From contig NZ_JAFKCS010000026.1 of NCBI RefSeq assembly GCF_017255015.1, positions 1 to 48,834 of the forward strand: a stretch of 48,834 nucleotides of DNA, written 5' to 3'. Position 1 is the stretch's first letter. Each line of letters opens with the position of its first letter. Source of the DNA: Bowmanella yangjiangensis (lineage in GTDB: Bacteria; Pseudomonadota; Gammaproteobacteria; Enterobacterales; Alteromonadaceae). The notes under the pieces are model-generated. The model was not told the origin of the DNA and searched no databases. It was given only the letters and a program-made list of their open reading frames with translations. Position numbers and translations under genes: made by a program. This document shows, one piece after another, positions 1-7,893 of the stretch.

Positions 1-79
1 AGCAACTTTTTATTCTTTCGTTGCTTGCCGTTCCCTGAATCCTTCTGCCTTCCTGGCCTGCCGGGCTACCCCGTCGAAG
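1..79 (-). other. Start of the leader of a leftward rRNA operon
   Basis: This stretch has no convincing gene. It lies downstream, on the minus strand, of the rrn P1-type promoter at 80-115, so it would be the first transcribed part of an rRNA operon whose 16S gene lies left of the window. Read on the minus strand it ends in a purine-rich, AT-rich run, the sort of sequence that precedes a second rrn promoter in enteric operons. This is inferred from position; the 16S gene itself is not visible. Confidence 0.5.
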
Positions 80-150
80 TGGTGCGCATTCTAGAGATTT
101 CAGCGAAGCCGTCAACTGGTTTTTGCAAAAAACTTTTCGTTCGCGCAGAT
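80..150 (-). promoter_or_regulatory. rRNA operon P1-type promoter with UP-like element
   Basis: On the minus strand a -35 hexamer TTGACG (110-115) is followed after 16 bases by a -10 hexamer TAGAAT (88-93), and then by the GC-rich discriminator GCGCACC (81-87). That discriminator is the hallmark of stringently controlled rRNA P1 promoters. The 30 or so bases upstream of the -35 are rich in A and T runs, like an UP element. The promoter points out of the left edge of the window. It could instead drive a tRNA operon, but the 5S rRNA of another minus-strand operon at the right edge makes rrn the simplest reading. Confidence 0.8.
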
Positions 151-284
151 ATTGAACAAAACTTAAGAAAACCCCTGGTTTTGACTGGGTTCCCTAGTTG
201 TGTGTCGTTTAGTTGGCGTTATGTAAATTAATCGGTAACATAGGGTCGCTACATCATTTTTCTAATTACATTTTAGGTAGTTAC

Positions 285-740
285 ATGAAATCACCGGTTC
301 TTCTTTATATAGTGATTGCAGGATTGCTGGCCGTGCTGGGCTATTTTCTCCTGCCTGCACAAACAATGAATGCAAACCAAGCATTAGCGCTAGGACTTGT
401 TATTGGCGGTATATTAACACCTCTATTAGCTAGTCAATTTTTACGCCAAAGTTCGTCATCAACATCTACAGACAACAATGAGCACTCCGATAGTAAAACC
501 TTATATGTAGGTAACTTACCCTATCGGGTCAACGAACAAGATGTGAAAGCGCATTTTGCTCCGCACGGTACCGTTATCTCAGTGAGACTAATGAAGGACC
601 GACGTACCGGCAAAAGAAAAGGCTACGGATTTGTCGAAATGGTTGGTGACACTGAACTCATCGTCCGCACCCTGAATGATACAGAATTCCAGGATAGGAC
701 ATTGAAGGTTCGCATGGCCAAAGACAAACAAGAAGAGTAG
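285..740 (+). CDS. Membrane-anchored RRM-domain RNA-binding protein
   Basis: The 151-residue protein begins with two hydrophobic stretches (about residues 1-20 and 30-48), followed by a Ser/Thr-rich linker and one RNA-recognition motif (about 67-145). RNP2 reads LYVGNLP and RNP1 reads KGYGFVEM, both with the aromatic residues that stack on RNA. Such single-RRM proteins bind single-stranded RNA; here the domain would face the cytoplasm from the inner membrane. The ATG at 285 is chosen because the hydrophobic segment begins there and AGGTAG lies just upstream; an in-frame ATG at 213 would add an unrelated tail. A bidirectional terminator follows. The RNA target is unknown. Confidence 0.85.
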   Translation: MKSPVLLYIVIAGLLAVLGYFLLPAQTMNANQALALGLVIGGILTPLLASQFLRQSSSSTSTDNNEHSDSKTLYVGNLPYRVNEQDVKAHFAPHGTVISVRLMKDRRTGKRKGYGFVEMVGDTELIVRTLNDTEFQDRTLKVRMAKDKQEE

Positions 741-757
741 TCAGCACAACAATTAAT

Positions 758-784
758 AAAAAGGTTCGCATTGCGAACCTTTTT
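758..784. terminator. Bidirectional intrinsic terminator
   Basis: The stem GGTTCGC pairs with GCGAACC around a 3-base loop, flanked by A5 on the left and T5 on the right, so it can terminate transcription from both sides. It serves the RRM gene on the plus strand and the facing gene on the minus strand, whose stop codon (786-788) sits at the edge of the T-run. Confidence 0.85.
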
Positions 785-785
785 A

Positions 786-2135
786 TTATGCATCCTGTGC
801 CTTATCTTTCGGCTCTACAGGTTGTGTCAGCGGCAGATTATCCTGCAAGCGCTGATTGAAGTTATGGAATCTAGTGATGGCATCAAGTAGATCAGGCGTA
901 TCCACCTTCAGCATCTTATTAACTAATCCAGTTATAATATTGTCATAGGTAGAATTGTCATAAAGCTCCTGCTTAGATTGCTCGACAACTTCCAGCATTC
1001 TGTCCAGATAATGAGAGACAGGTTTTACATACCCCTCCATCTCCTTGAACTTTTCGTCGCCAAGTAATACTGACTCATAGGTCTGCGTGACTTTGAATTG
1101 TTCCTGTCGACTCATCTGCAGCGCATAACTGGTAATCTCAGTTTCATCAAATCCCAGCTTCAACGCTTGCTCAAATGCTGACTCTACATCTCCGTTAAAG
1201 AACTCATCTGCCAAATCAGCGGTTTTATCGACAAGATCCCCAATAGCTCTTAGCTCGTCTTCGTCCAACTCACCTTCAACAGAGAACCCAAAGCCATTTT
1301 TTTCGTAGAATAGTACTTGCTGCTCAGCCTTCAACAGCAGCTTGTCTTCCGACTTTTCCTGCCTTGACTGCTCTTCATCTGTATCCGAATTCTTAGACTG
1401 AGCATCTTTGCGGTCTTCTTTTGCGGCTTGCTCAGACTGACGTGCCAGGGTCAAACTGCGATTTAACTCGAATTGACGAAGAGAATCGAAACTAATCCGA
1501 ACTTCATCTCCATCCTGAGTCCGTATTGTGAGCTCACTTGAATCCTGACGGCTGTAACTGACCGAATCTGAATAACGAAGTGCAACTTGCTGTTCATCGC
1601 TATCCTTATCTTCAGTACCAAAAATCTCTTTCTCGAGATTATTGATCCCTTCTTCTATTAGCTCCCTACTCTTTTTAATGCCAGAGGAAAGCTCTTCATT
1701 CATAAAACCGGCCAGATCTTTCTCTGCCATCTGCACGCCTTTAAGTACACCACTGCGCGCCTGCTCAAACATTTCAGCCAGCTTTTCATCTTCCATACCT
1801 TTAGCCTGAGCGTGCTTAATAGCCCCTCCAACAAAGCGTAAGACGTTTTTAGCAACTTCTTCAAAATCGAATAAGCTCTTATTATCCTGCTCAGGCTTAC
1901 GCACTGGCAAACTCGGACGGCGCTCATCCAGTACCAACGACTGGCTTAGGGCGCTGGAAAAAATCTTCTGCCCAATAAACCGCCTGGATTGCTCCGAGTT
2001 TGATAATGTCACTTCATTCTGATGTTGATCCGTTGATTGCCTAACCCCATCATCCCTGGATGGTCCATTGGGCTCAGAACGGCCAACATGAGGCGCGTTC
2101 TGATCAAGCCGCGCCTTGAGTTCGCCTAAATTCAT
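786..2135 (-). CDS. DUF5610-like protein of unknown function
   Basis: A 449-residue, acidic, strongly helical and probably cytoplasmic protein without signal peptide or membrane segment. Residues about 45-190 (FIGQKIFSSALSQSLVL..., then a helical region with FVGGAIKHAQAKG and ARSGVLKGVQMA) resemble what I recall as the DUF5610 domain of marine gammaproteobacteria. A charged Glu/Lys/Gln-rich linker follows (about 235-265), then a helical C-terminal half. The ATG at 2135 has a good ribosome site, GAGGA, 7 bases upstream. It stands alone, convergent with the RRM gene and divergent from trmA. Function is unknown and the domain name is from memory. Confidence 0.7.
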   Translation of the reverse strand: MNLGELKARLDQNAPHVGRSEPNGPSRDDGVRQSTDQHQNEVTLSNSEQSRRFIGQKIFSSALSQSLVLDERRPSLPVRKPEQDNKSLFDFEEVAKNVLRFVGGAIKHAQAKGMEDEKLAEMFEQARSGVLKGVQMAEKDLAGFMNEELSSGIKKSRELIEEGINNLEKEIFGTEDKDSDEQQVALRYSDSVSYSRQDSSELTIRTQDGDEVRISFDSLRQFELNRSLTLARQSEQAAKEDRKDAQSKNSDTDEEQSRQEKSEDKLLLKAEQQVLFYEKNGFGFSVEGELDEDELRAIGDLVDKTADLADEFFNGDVESAFEQALKLGFDETEITSYALQMSRQEQFKVTQTYESVLLGDEKFKEMEGYVKPVSHYLDRMLEVVEQSKQELYDNSTYDNIITGLVNKMLKVDTPDLLDAITRFHNFNQRLQDNLPLTQPVEPKDKAQDA

Positions 2136-2242
2136 AACAATGTCCTCAATACCTCTCGTCTTATTATCGGCTAACTTTGTACAACTTTTAGCCTAAAGCT
2201 TAAAATTTTATCAATACAGATCCTACTTTGAGCATGGTGCGG

Positions 2243-2271
2243 TTTGCGTGCTGGACTAAAGGCATTACAAT
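2243..2271 (+). promoter_or_regulatory. trmA promoter with GC-rich discriminator
   Basis: A -10 hexamer TACAAT (2266-2271) lies 17 bases from a weak -35 TTTGCG (2243-2248) and is followed by CTGCGGCC. The GC-rich discriminator resembles rRNA promoters. In E. coli the trmA promoter is reported to be stringently and growth-rate controlled, so conservation is plausible. Confidence 0.55.
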
Positions 2272-2295
2272 CTGCGGCCTTTAAGCGGAGGTATC

Positions 2296-3396
2296 ATGCG
2301 ACCAACTGAGATAGATAGCCGTCAATATGACGCCCAATTGGCGGACAAAGCCAACCAACTACGTGGCCTGTTTGAGCATCACAATATGCCCCCGCTGGAG
2401 TTGTATCCATCTGCATCGTTACACTACAGAATGCGAGCAGAATTCAGAGTGTGGCATGATGGGGAAGATCTTTATCACATCATGTTTGACAGCCAAACCA
2501 GAGAAAAATATCGCGTCAATCACTTTCCTCCAGCCAGCCAACTGATTAACGATGTAATGGGCGATTTGCTTGAACTGTTAAAGCCCAACGACACACTAAG
2601 ACGTAAGCTTTACCAAATTGACTACCTCAGTACGTTAAGTGGCGAAATACTGGTTACTTTGGTCTACCACAAGCCGCTGGATGAAGAATGGCAGCAAGAA
2701 GCGCAAAAACTTCGCGACATTCTGCGCAACAAATACTGTTTAGATCTGGTGGGACGGTCACGCAAGCAGATGGTTCTTCTGGAACGAGACCATGTCATTG
2801 AGGCGCTGAATATTAATGGCCGAACCTATCAATTCAAGCAAATCGAAAACAGCTTCACTCAACCTAATGCCCAAGTGAACTGCAAGATGATTGAATGGGC
2901 ACTTGATGCCACCCGAAATCTCAATGGCGACTTACTCGAGCTTTATTGTGGGCTAGGTAACTTTACGCTGCCACTGGCACAAAACTTTGAAAAGGTATTA
3001 GCCACAGAGATCTCAAAGGCGTCGGTTGAAGCAGCAAATTACAACGCGAAGCTGAACCACATCGATAATGTCACCGTGATTCGTATCTCAAGTGAAGAAT
3101 TTACCGAGGCACTGCAAGGGAAACGCCAGTTCAGACGCCTTGAAGGGATACAGCTTGAGGACTTTGACTGCCAAACCGTATTAGTCGATCCCCCAAGAGC
3201 CGGACTGGATCCTGATACCTGCGAATTGGTTAGCCACTACCCAAATATCTTGTACATCTCATGCAACCCGCAAACCCTGTTGGACAATCTGGACATACTG
3301 GGACAAACCCATGAAGTGACACGCTTTGCCCTGTTTGATCAGTTTCCTTACACCCATCATGCCGAGTGTGGTGTTGTTTTGAGAAAAAGAGCTTAA
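2296..3396 (+). CDS. trmA: tRNA (uracil-54-C5)-methyltransferase
   Basis: TrmA methylates U54 of tRNA to ribothymidine (T-loop) and also acts on tmRNA, using S-adenosylmethionine. The 366 residues match the length of E. coli TrmA. The SAM-binding motif ELYCGLGNFTLPLA lies at about 215-228, VDPPRAGLD at about 296-304, the nucleophilic cysteine in YISCNP at Cys323, and the catalytic base in HAECGVVL at Glu357. The N-terminal half is the RNA-binding region. The ATG at 2296 has GGAGG 5 bases upstream. It converges with fabR, with only 9 bases between the stop codons. Confidence 0.97.
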   Translation: MRPTEIDSRQYDAQLADKANQLRGLFEHHNMPPLELYPSASLHYRMRAEFRVWHDGEDLYHIMFDSQTREKYRVNHFPPASQLINDVMGDLLELLKPNDTLRRKLYQIDYLSTLSGEILVTLVYHKPLDEEWQQEAQKLRDILRNKYCLDLVGRSRKQMVLLERDHVIEALNINGRTYQFKQIENSFTQPNAQVNCKMIEWALDATRNLNGDLLELYCGLGNFTLPLAQNFEKVLATEISKASVEAANYNAKLNHIDNVTVIRISSEEFTEALQGKRQFRRLEGIQLEDFDCQTVLVDPPRAGLDPDTCELVSHYPNILYISCNPQTLLDNLDILGQTHEVTRFALFDQFPYTHHAECGVVLRKRA

Positions 3397-3405
3397 TTCA
3401 GCCCT

Positions 3406-4044
3406 CTACTTGCTAGCATAAAATGCCGCCCCTCTAGCAATAAAGCGCAATTGCTGATTTAGCCTTTGCGCATGCTCTTTTCGTTGTGCATCGGTGGCGT
3501 CGATAGCTTCAGCACCAGCACTAAAAACTAACTTCACCATGGCCTCAGCCTGCAAGCTTGCAAGTTGACGGCTTAATCCGGTATGGCTGGCAGTATAGTC
3601 AGTCAGTTCTTCAATAAAATGCTGGATCTCTCGCAACACGGCAGCCCTGAACGCAGGCGAAGTCCCTGAATGTTCCCGCAATAAAAGCCTGAACTCATTA
3701 CTATTGGAGACGACAAACTCCATGAAAGTGTTTACAGAAGTGCTGATGACACCGCCCCCTGCATCTATTCTCGATCTTGCCTGGCGCATCAGTTGCCTTA
3801 GCGCTAAACCGGCTTCATCCACCAGCGTTAGCCCCAACTCATCAATATCTTTAAAATGGCGGTAAAAGGACGTCGGTGCAATGCCAGCCACCCTGGCAAC
3901 TTCTCGTAAGCTAATGCTCGACAAGCTTCGCTGTTCATCCAACAAGTTAAACGCAGCATCTATAATCGCGCGCCGAGTTTTTTGTTTCTGCTGCTGACGA
4001 GTCATCATATTCGGGACAGGTGTAAAAGCTAACGAGTGTAACAT
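3406..4044 (-). CDS. fabR: TetR-family repressor of unsaturated fatty acid synthesis
   Basis: FabR senses the acyl-ACP/acyl-CoA pool and represses unsaturated fatty acid genes. The helix-turn-helix region ([20 protein letters not shown]) and the downstream signatures [25 protein letters not shown] and [27 protein letters not shown] are those of E. coli FabR. I place the start at the ATG at 4044, preceded by GAAG. The region matching the short E. coli form begins at two adjacent ATGs (4008 and 4005), so the first 12-13 residues may be untranslated. It is divergent from the desaturase, and a palindrome of FabR type lies between the two genes. Confidence 0.92.
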   Translation of the reverse strand: MLHSLAFTPVPNMMTRQQQKQKTRRAIIDAAFNLLDEQRSLSSISLREVARVAGIAPTSFYRHFKDIDELGLTLVDEAGLALRQLMRQARSRIDAGGGVISTSVNTFMEFVVSNSNEFRLLLREHSGTSPAFRAAVLREIQHFIEELTDYTASHTGLSRQLASLQAEAMVKLVFSAGAEAIDATDAQRKEHAQRLNQQLRFIARGAAFYASK

Positions 4045-4084
4045 CAATTTTGCTTCTTCAAAGTAGCAGATTTAATGCATTGGC

Positions 4085-4131
4085 TTGCCAAGACAAGTCG
4101 AACTGGCTAAATTAGCGCACAACTGTACGCT
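4085..4131 (+). promoter_or_regulatory. Desaturase promoter overlapped by a FabR-type operator
   Basis: The -35 TTGCCA (4085-4090) and -10 TAAATT (4108-4113) are 17 bases apart. Directly after the -10, over the expected start point, lies an 18-base palindrome at 4114-4131: half-sites AGCGCACA and TGTACGCT around AC, with one mismatch. From memory the FabR/DesT operator has the form AGCGTACA-N2-TGTACGCT. Binding here would block transcription of the desaturase and could also autoregulate fabR. Confidence 0.75.
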
Positions 4132-4145
4132 GAAAATTTTAACTG

Positions 4146-5267
4146 ATGCAAAAACCTGCTCTGATTCTTACCAATGTTCTGTTGTTTATTATTACCAGCC
4201 TGATTAGTCTTATTCTGGTGCCGCTGGAGGCCTATCTTCATGGTTTTGACGCCATAGAAGTTGGCGCTTGTATATTCCTTATCTGGTTTTCAGGGCTTTC
4301 CATCACGGCTGGTTATCATAGGCTGTGGTCACACAAAGCCTATGATGCACACCCTCTTGTCAGAGTCGTGCTGGCGTTGGGAGGGGCTTTAGCCCTGCAA
4401 AACAGCATTTTACACTGGGCTTCGGATCATCGAATTCACCACAAACACGTAGATGACAATGACAAGGACCCCTATTCAGCCGGTCGCGGCTTCTGGTACT
4501 CACATATCGGCTGGATGCTACGAGAATACCAGGCCAGTCGCTATCATGATTACAATAACTGTCGAGATCTGCAGAAAGACAAAGTAGTGATGTGGCAGCA
4601 TAAACACTATCTCGCCATTACCTTGTCCACTAACTTCGGCATCCCTTTGTTACTTGGTTGGTTGAACGGCGACATCTGGGGCATGCTATTAATCACTGGG
4701 GTTCTGCGTCTGGTGATAGTGCATCATGTCACTTTCTTCATTAACTCTCTGGCACACATATGGGGCAGACAAACCTACACTGACAAAAACAGCGCCCGGG
4801 ATAATGGCATTTTGGCCTTTTTTACCTTCGGAGAGGGCTACCATAACTTTCATCATATCTTTGAAAATGACTATAGAAATGGCGTTAGATGGTGGCATTT
4901 CGACCCCACCAAATGGCTAATCCGCTTACTTTCCTGGTGCGGACTAACTTATGGTTTGCGACGCTGCCCGGAGGAACGCATTGAGAAAGCCAGAATTGAA
5001 ATGCAACTTAAAAACGCGCAACGAAAGATTGCCAGCAGACCTGATGCACAACTGCTAACGGAGCGCATCCAAATTGAATATGAGCAGCTAATTCAGAAAA
5101 TGGCCGATTATTACGCCATCAAGAAGCAACGTCTTGACGCCAAGAAGCGCGAATTGCTGGCAAACTACGAGAAGTTGGAACTGGATTTCAGATACCGTGA
5201 GCTAAAACAAACATTGGAGTTAGCAAAACGTCGCTGGCTGGAAGTACACACGTTGCGCTTTGCATGA
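4146..5267 (+). CDS. Membrane acyl-CoA (delta-9 type) fatty acid desaturase
   Basis: An integral-membrane di-iron desaturase that introduces a cis double bond into acyl chains, adjusting membrane fluidity. The three histidine boxes are intact: HRLWSH (about 58-63), HRIHH (about 97-101) and HNFHH (about 237-241). Hydrophobic segments at about 8-30, 35-55, 70-90 and 155-205 fit the four-helix topology. The last 90 residues form a charged helical tail beyond the usual domain. At 373 aa it matches bacterial DesC/OLE1-like enzymes. The divergent fabR and the palindrome just upstream indicate FabR control. The ribosome site before ATG 4146 is weak. Confidence 0.93.
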   Translation: MQKPALILTNVLLFIITSLISLILVPLEAYLHGFDAIEVGACIFLIWFSGLSITAGYHRLWSHKAYDAHPLVRVVLALGGALALQNSILHWASDHRIHHKHVDDNDKDPYSAGRGFWYSHIGWMLREYQASRYHDYNNCRDLQKDKVVMWQHKHYLAITLSTNFGIPLLLGWLNGDIWGMLLITGVLRLVIVHHVTFFINSLAHIWGRQTYTDKNSARDNGILAFFTFGEGYHNFHHIFENDYRNGVRWWHFDPTKWLIRLLSWCGLTYGLRRCPEERIEKARIEMQLKNAQRKIASRPDAQLLTERIQIEYEQLIQKMADYYAIKKQRLDAKKRELLANYEKLELDFRYRELKQTLELAKRRWLEVHTLRFA

Positions 5268-5277
5268 GACTAAAGTC

Positions 5278-5307
5278 GGCTTCCCTACCAAAGGGAAGCC
5301 TTGCTTT
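5278..5307 (+). terminator. Intrinsic terminator after the desaturase
   Basis: GGCTTCCCT (5278-5286) pairs perfectly with AGGGAAGCC (5292-5300) around ACCAA, followed by the T-rich TTGCTTT. Confidence 0.75.
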
Positions 5308-5361
5308 CCAACGCAATCTCGGTAACGCTATGAATCTTCATATGTTTGTCGGAGCTTAGCG

Positions 5362-6792
5362 TTGCCAGCCAGCAAAATCCCTAACAAAAACACCCATTCC
5401 TCTTTTCAATTCGACGCCGTCGTTATTGGCACCGGCCCCGGCGGTGAAGGGGCAGCCATGCAATTGGCAAAGGCGGGCAAACAGGTTGCTGTCATCGAGC
5501 GTCACGAGTCAGTGGGCGGTGGCTGCACACATTGGGGAACAATTCCCTCCAAAGCATTAAGGCATTCGGTAAGCCGACTTATTGAGTACAATGCTAACCC
5601 CTTATTTAACGATGCCGATCGCAGCCGCCATCTGACCTTCAGCGAAATCCTTAAGCATGCTGGTTCCGTCATTCGCGAGCAAAGTCGGTTGCGCGGCAGT
5701 TTCTACGACAGGAATGCCGTAAAAATCATCCACGGTGAAGCGGCATTTGTTGACGCCCATACGCTGAAAATCACCCGGGAAGATGGCTCCATCGATCAAA
5801 TCACGGCCAAACAGATGGTGATAGCCACAGGCTCTCGCCCCTACACGCCTAAAGACATAGATTTCAACCACCCTCGTATTTACAACAGTGATTCTATTTT
5901 GTCACTCAAGCATGACCCTAAGTCCATTATCATTTATGGTGCAGGGGTAATAGGTTCAGAATATGCCAGTATTTTCCGAGGACTCGGTGTCAAAGTTGAT
6001 CTAGTCAACATGCGCGACCGCCTTCTGTCATTCCTGGATGCAGAAATCTCAGATTCCCTTAGCTATCACCTATGGAATAACGGGGTAGTGATACGTCACA
6101 ATGAGACCTACGAGATAGTTGAAGGACGTGATGATTCGGTTATCTTGCACTTAGCCTCAGGGAAGAAAATGCGGGCTGATTGCTTGTTGTTTGCTAATGG
6201 TCGCACCGGTAACACAGACATGCTGAATCTATCTGCGCTGGGCATTAAAGCCGATTCTCGCGGGCAGATCCGAGTTGATGAAAACTATAAGACCGAGGTC
6301 GACAACATTTATGCGGTAGGAGATGTAATCGGCTATCCGAGCCTTGCCTCTGCGGCATACAACCAGGGGCGTTTTGCCGCCCAAGCCATGCTAAGCGGCG
6401 GATGTCCATCAAGTTTGGTTGAAGATATTCCGACCGGTATCTATACCATTCCAGAAATTAGCTCAGTGGGTAAAACCGAACAAGAGCTGACGGCAATGAA
6501 GGTGCCCTATGAAGTGGGCAGAGCCCAATTTAAACACTTGGCTCGTGCACAGATTGCCAACACCCAGGTGGGCAGCCTGAAAATACTTTTCCACCGGGAA
6601 AGCAAAGAGATACTCGGTATCCATTGTTTTGGAGAGCGTGCCTCAGAAATTGTGCACATCGGCCAAGCAATTATGCAGCAAAAAGGTCCAGCTAACAGTA
6701 TCGAATACTTTATCAATACGACATTTAACTACCCGACCATGGCCGAAGCATACAGAGTGGCGGCAATAAATGGTTTAAACAGAATCTTCTAG
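5362..6792 (+). CDS. sthA: Soluble pyridine nucleotide transhydrogenase
   Basis: SthA is a cytoplasmic flavoprotein that moves hydride between NADPH and NAD+, usually removing excess NADPH. Residues 23-30 (GTGPGGEG) bind [16 protein letters not shown] (52-64) keeps Cys55 but has Thr60 in place of the second redox cysteine, which distinguishes SthA from lipoamide dehydrogenases and glutathione reductase. A second Rossmann motif ([13 protein letters not shown], about 193-205) binds the nicotinamide nucleotide. At 476 aa it is slightly longer than E. coli SthA. The start is a TTG at 5362 with GGAG 7 bases upstream; no ATG precedes the FAD motif. Confidence 0.96.
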   Translation: MPASKIPNKNTHSSFQFDAVVIGTGPGGEGAAMQLAKAGKQVAVIERHESVGGGCTHWGTIPSKALRHSVSRLIEYNANPLFNDADRSRHLTFSEILKHAGSVIREQSRLRGSFYDRNAVKIIHGEAAFVDAHTLKITREDGSIDQITAKQMVIATGSRPYTPKDIDFNHPRIYNSDSILSLKHDPKSIIIYGAGVIGSEYASIFRGLGVKVDLVNMRDRLLSFLDAEISDSLSYHLWNNGVVIRHNETYEIVEGRDDSVILHLASGKKMRADCLLFANGRTGNTDMLNLSALGIKADSRGQIRVDENYKTEVDNIYAVGDVIGYPSLASAAYNQGRFAAQAMLSGGCPSSLVEDIPTGIYTIPEISSVGKTEQELTAMKVPYEVGRAQFKHLARAQIANTQVGSLKILFHRESKEILGIHCFGERASEIVHIGQAIMQQKGPANSIEYFINTTFNYPTMAEAYRVAAINGLNRIF

Positions 6793-6814
6793 TTGATTGG
6801 TCAGGAACATAAGC

Positions 6815-6842
6815 AAAAAAACCGGGATTAACCCGGTTTTTT
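6815..6842. terminator. Bidirectional intrinsic terminator
   Basis: ACCGGG (6821-6826) and CCCGGT (6832-6837) form a stem with a 5-base loop. A-runs on the left and T-runs on the right allow use by sthA on the plus strand and by the facing small gene on the minus strand. Confidence 0.85.
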
Positions 6843-6858
6843 AATATGTCATCAATGA

Positions 6859-7170
6859 CTACTTGCGGTTTGCGGCGAGCAGCGCAGCACCCTCTAGTGC
6901 ATCACGATGCGCTACCACCTCTATCAGGTATTTCTCTGGGTAGAATTTGATGGTGGCCATCACATTATTGCTTTGCGACTCTGAGCGCTCATAAATAGTC
7001 TGCTGTACATCACGGTACTGCATATTCTGGTTGATTTTACTTTCAACACAGTCGCTATTTATCGCCAGAGTATCTGAGGCAACACAATCAAATAGCTTGT
7101 TTGACTGTTCGGCTGCTTGCAGCATACTGCTTGCCGCCAACAATGAAACCAGTATTGTAAATTTACGCAT
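6859..7170 (-). CDS. Small secreted protein of unknown function
   Basis: A 103-residue protein with a clear Sec signal peptide (MRKFTILVSLLAASSMLQA, probable cleavage after residue 19-20). The mature part is polar and contains two cysteines (about residues 29 and 41) that could form a disulfide in the periplasm. The ATG at 7170 has GGAG 7 bases upstream and sits at the signal peptide; an upstream in-frame ATG at 7188 is less likely. It is a single gene between two convergent or divergent neighbours. I recognise no family. Confidence 0.75.
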   Translation of the reverse strand: MRKFTILVSLLAASSMLQAAEQSNKLFDCVASDTLAINSDCVESKINQNMQYRDVQQTIYERSESQSNNVMATIKFYPEKYLIEVVAHRDALEGAALLAANRK

Positions 7171-7269
7171 AACAGACTCCTGCAACAACTCATCGTAGAG
7201 TGTATATACATATTTGCAGTTTTCTGACTTGAATGCAATTTATCCAAAGCACATTTTTATGACAGAAAT

Positions 7270-7893
7270 ATGACAACCATTCAAAAAGGTGGCTGTTTGA
7301 AAGATAAAACCATCACTGTATTACAAGAAATTCGTCAATGTCGCTTGTGTGAACCTGAATTACCTTTGGGCGCTAACCCCGTCGTTAGAGGGACTGAACA
7401 CGCAAGATTAGTTATCATTGGACAGGCACCGGGAACTAAAGTACACCAAAGTTCTATTCCCTGGAACGATGCATCAGGGGAACGTTTGCGAGAATGGCTG
7501 CAACTTCCTAGTGATAAATTTTACGATCAGCACCAGGTAGCCATCATGCCAATGGGCTTTTGTTATCCAGGGAAAGGCAAAAGTGGCGACCTACCACCCC
7601 GCAAAGAATGCGCTCCGACCTGGCATCAACGCTTACTCGACACATTGCCTGAGCGCAGACTCACCTTGCTAATTGGCCAATATGCCCAGCAATACTATCT
7701 GCAAGACAAACTAACACTGACTGAGCGATTGAAAAACTACCGGCAGTATCTGCCGGAGTATTTTGTGCTGCCGCATCCTTCACCAAGAAATAACATCTGG
7801 CTGAAACGTAATCCTTGGTTTGCCGAGACCTTACTCGAAGATTTACAGCAAAGAGTCAAAGCTGTACTAGCTACGGATCAAACGTCGTATTAG
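7270..7893 (+). CDS. Uracil-DNA glycosylase family protein
   Basis: The 207-residue protein has the fold signatures of the UDG superfamily: the catalytic-loop motif LVIIGQAPGTKVH (about residues 47-59), and the C-terminal HPSPRN (about 165-170), the minor-groove intercalation loop. CRLCEP near the N-terminus resembles the start of family 4/5 and related members, but the full iron-sulfur cysteine set is not seen. It probably excises uracil or another damaged base from DNA, but substrate cannot be read from sequence. The ATG at 7270 lacks a strong ribosome site; a TTG at 7297 preceded by AGGTGG is an alternative. Its stop overlaps the convergent gene by 4 bases. Confidence 0.8.
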   Translation: MTTIQKGGCLKDKTITVLQEIRQCRLCEPELPLGANPVVRGTEHARLVIIGQAPGTKVHQSSIPWNDASGERLREWLQLPSDKFYDQHQVAIMPMGFCYPGKGKSGDLPPRKECAPTWHQRLLDTLPERRLTLLIGQYAQQYYLQDKLTLTERLKNYRQYLPEYFVLPHPSPRNNIWLKRNPWFAETLLEDLQQRVKAVLATDQTSY

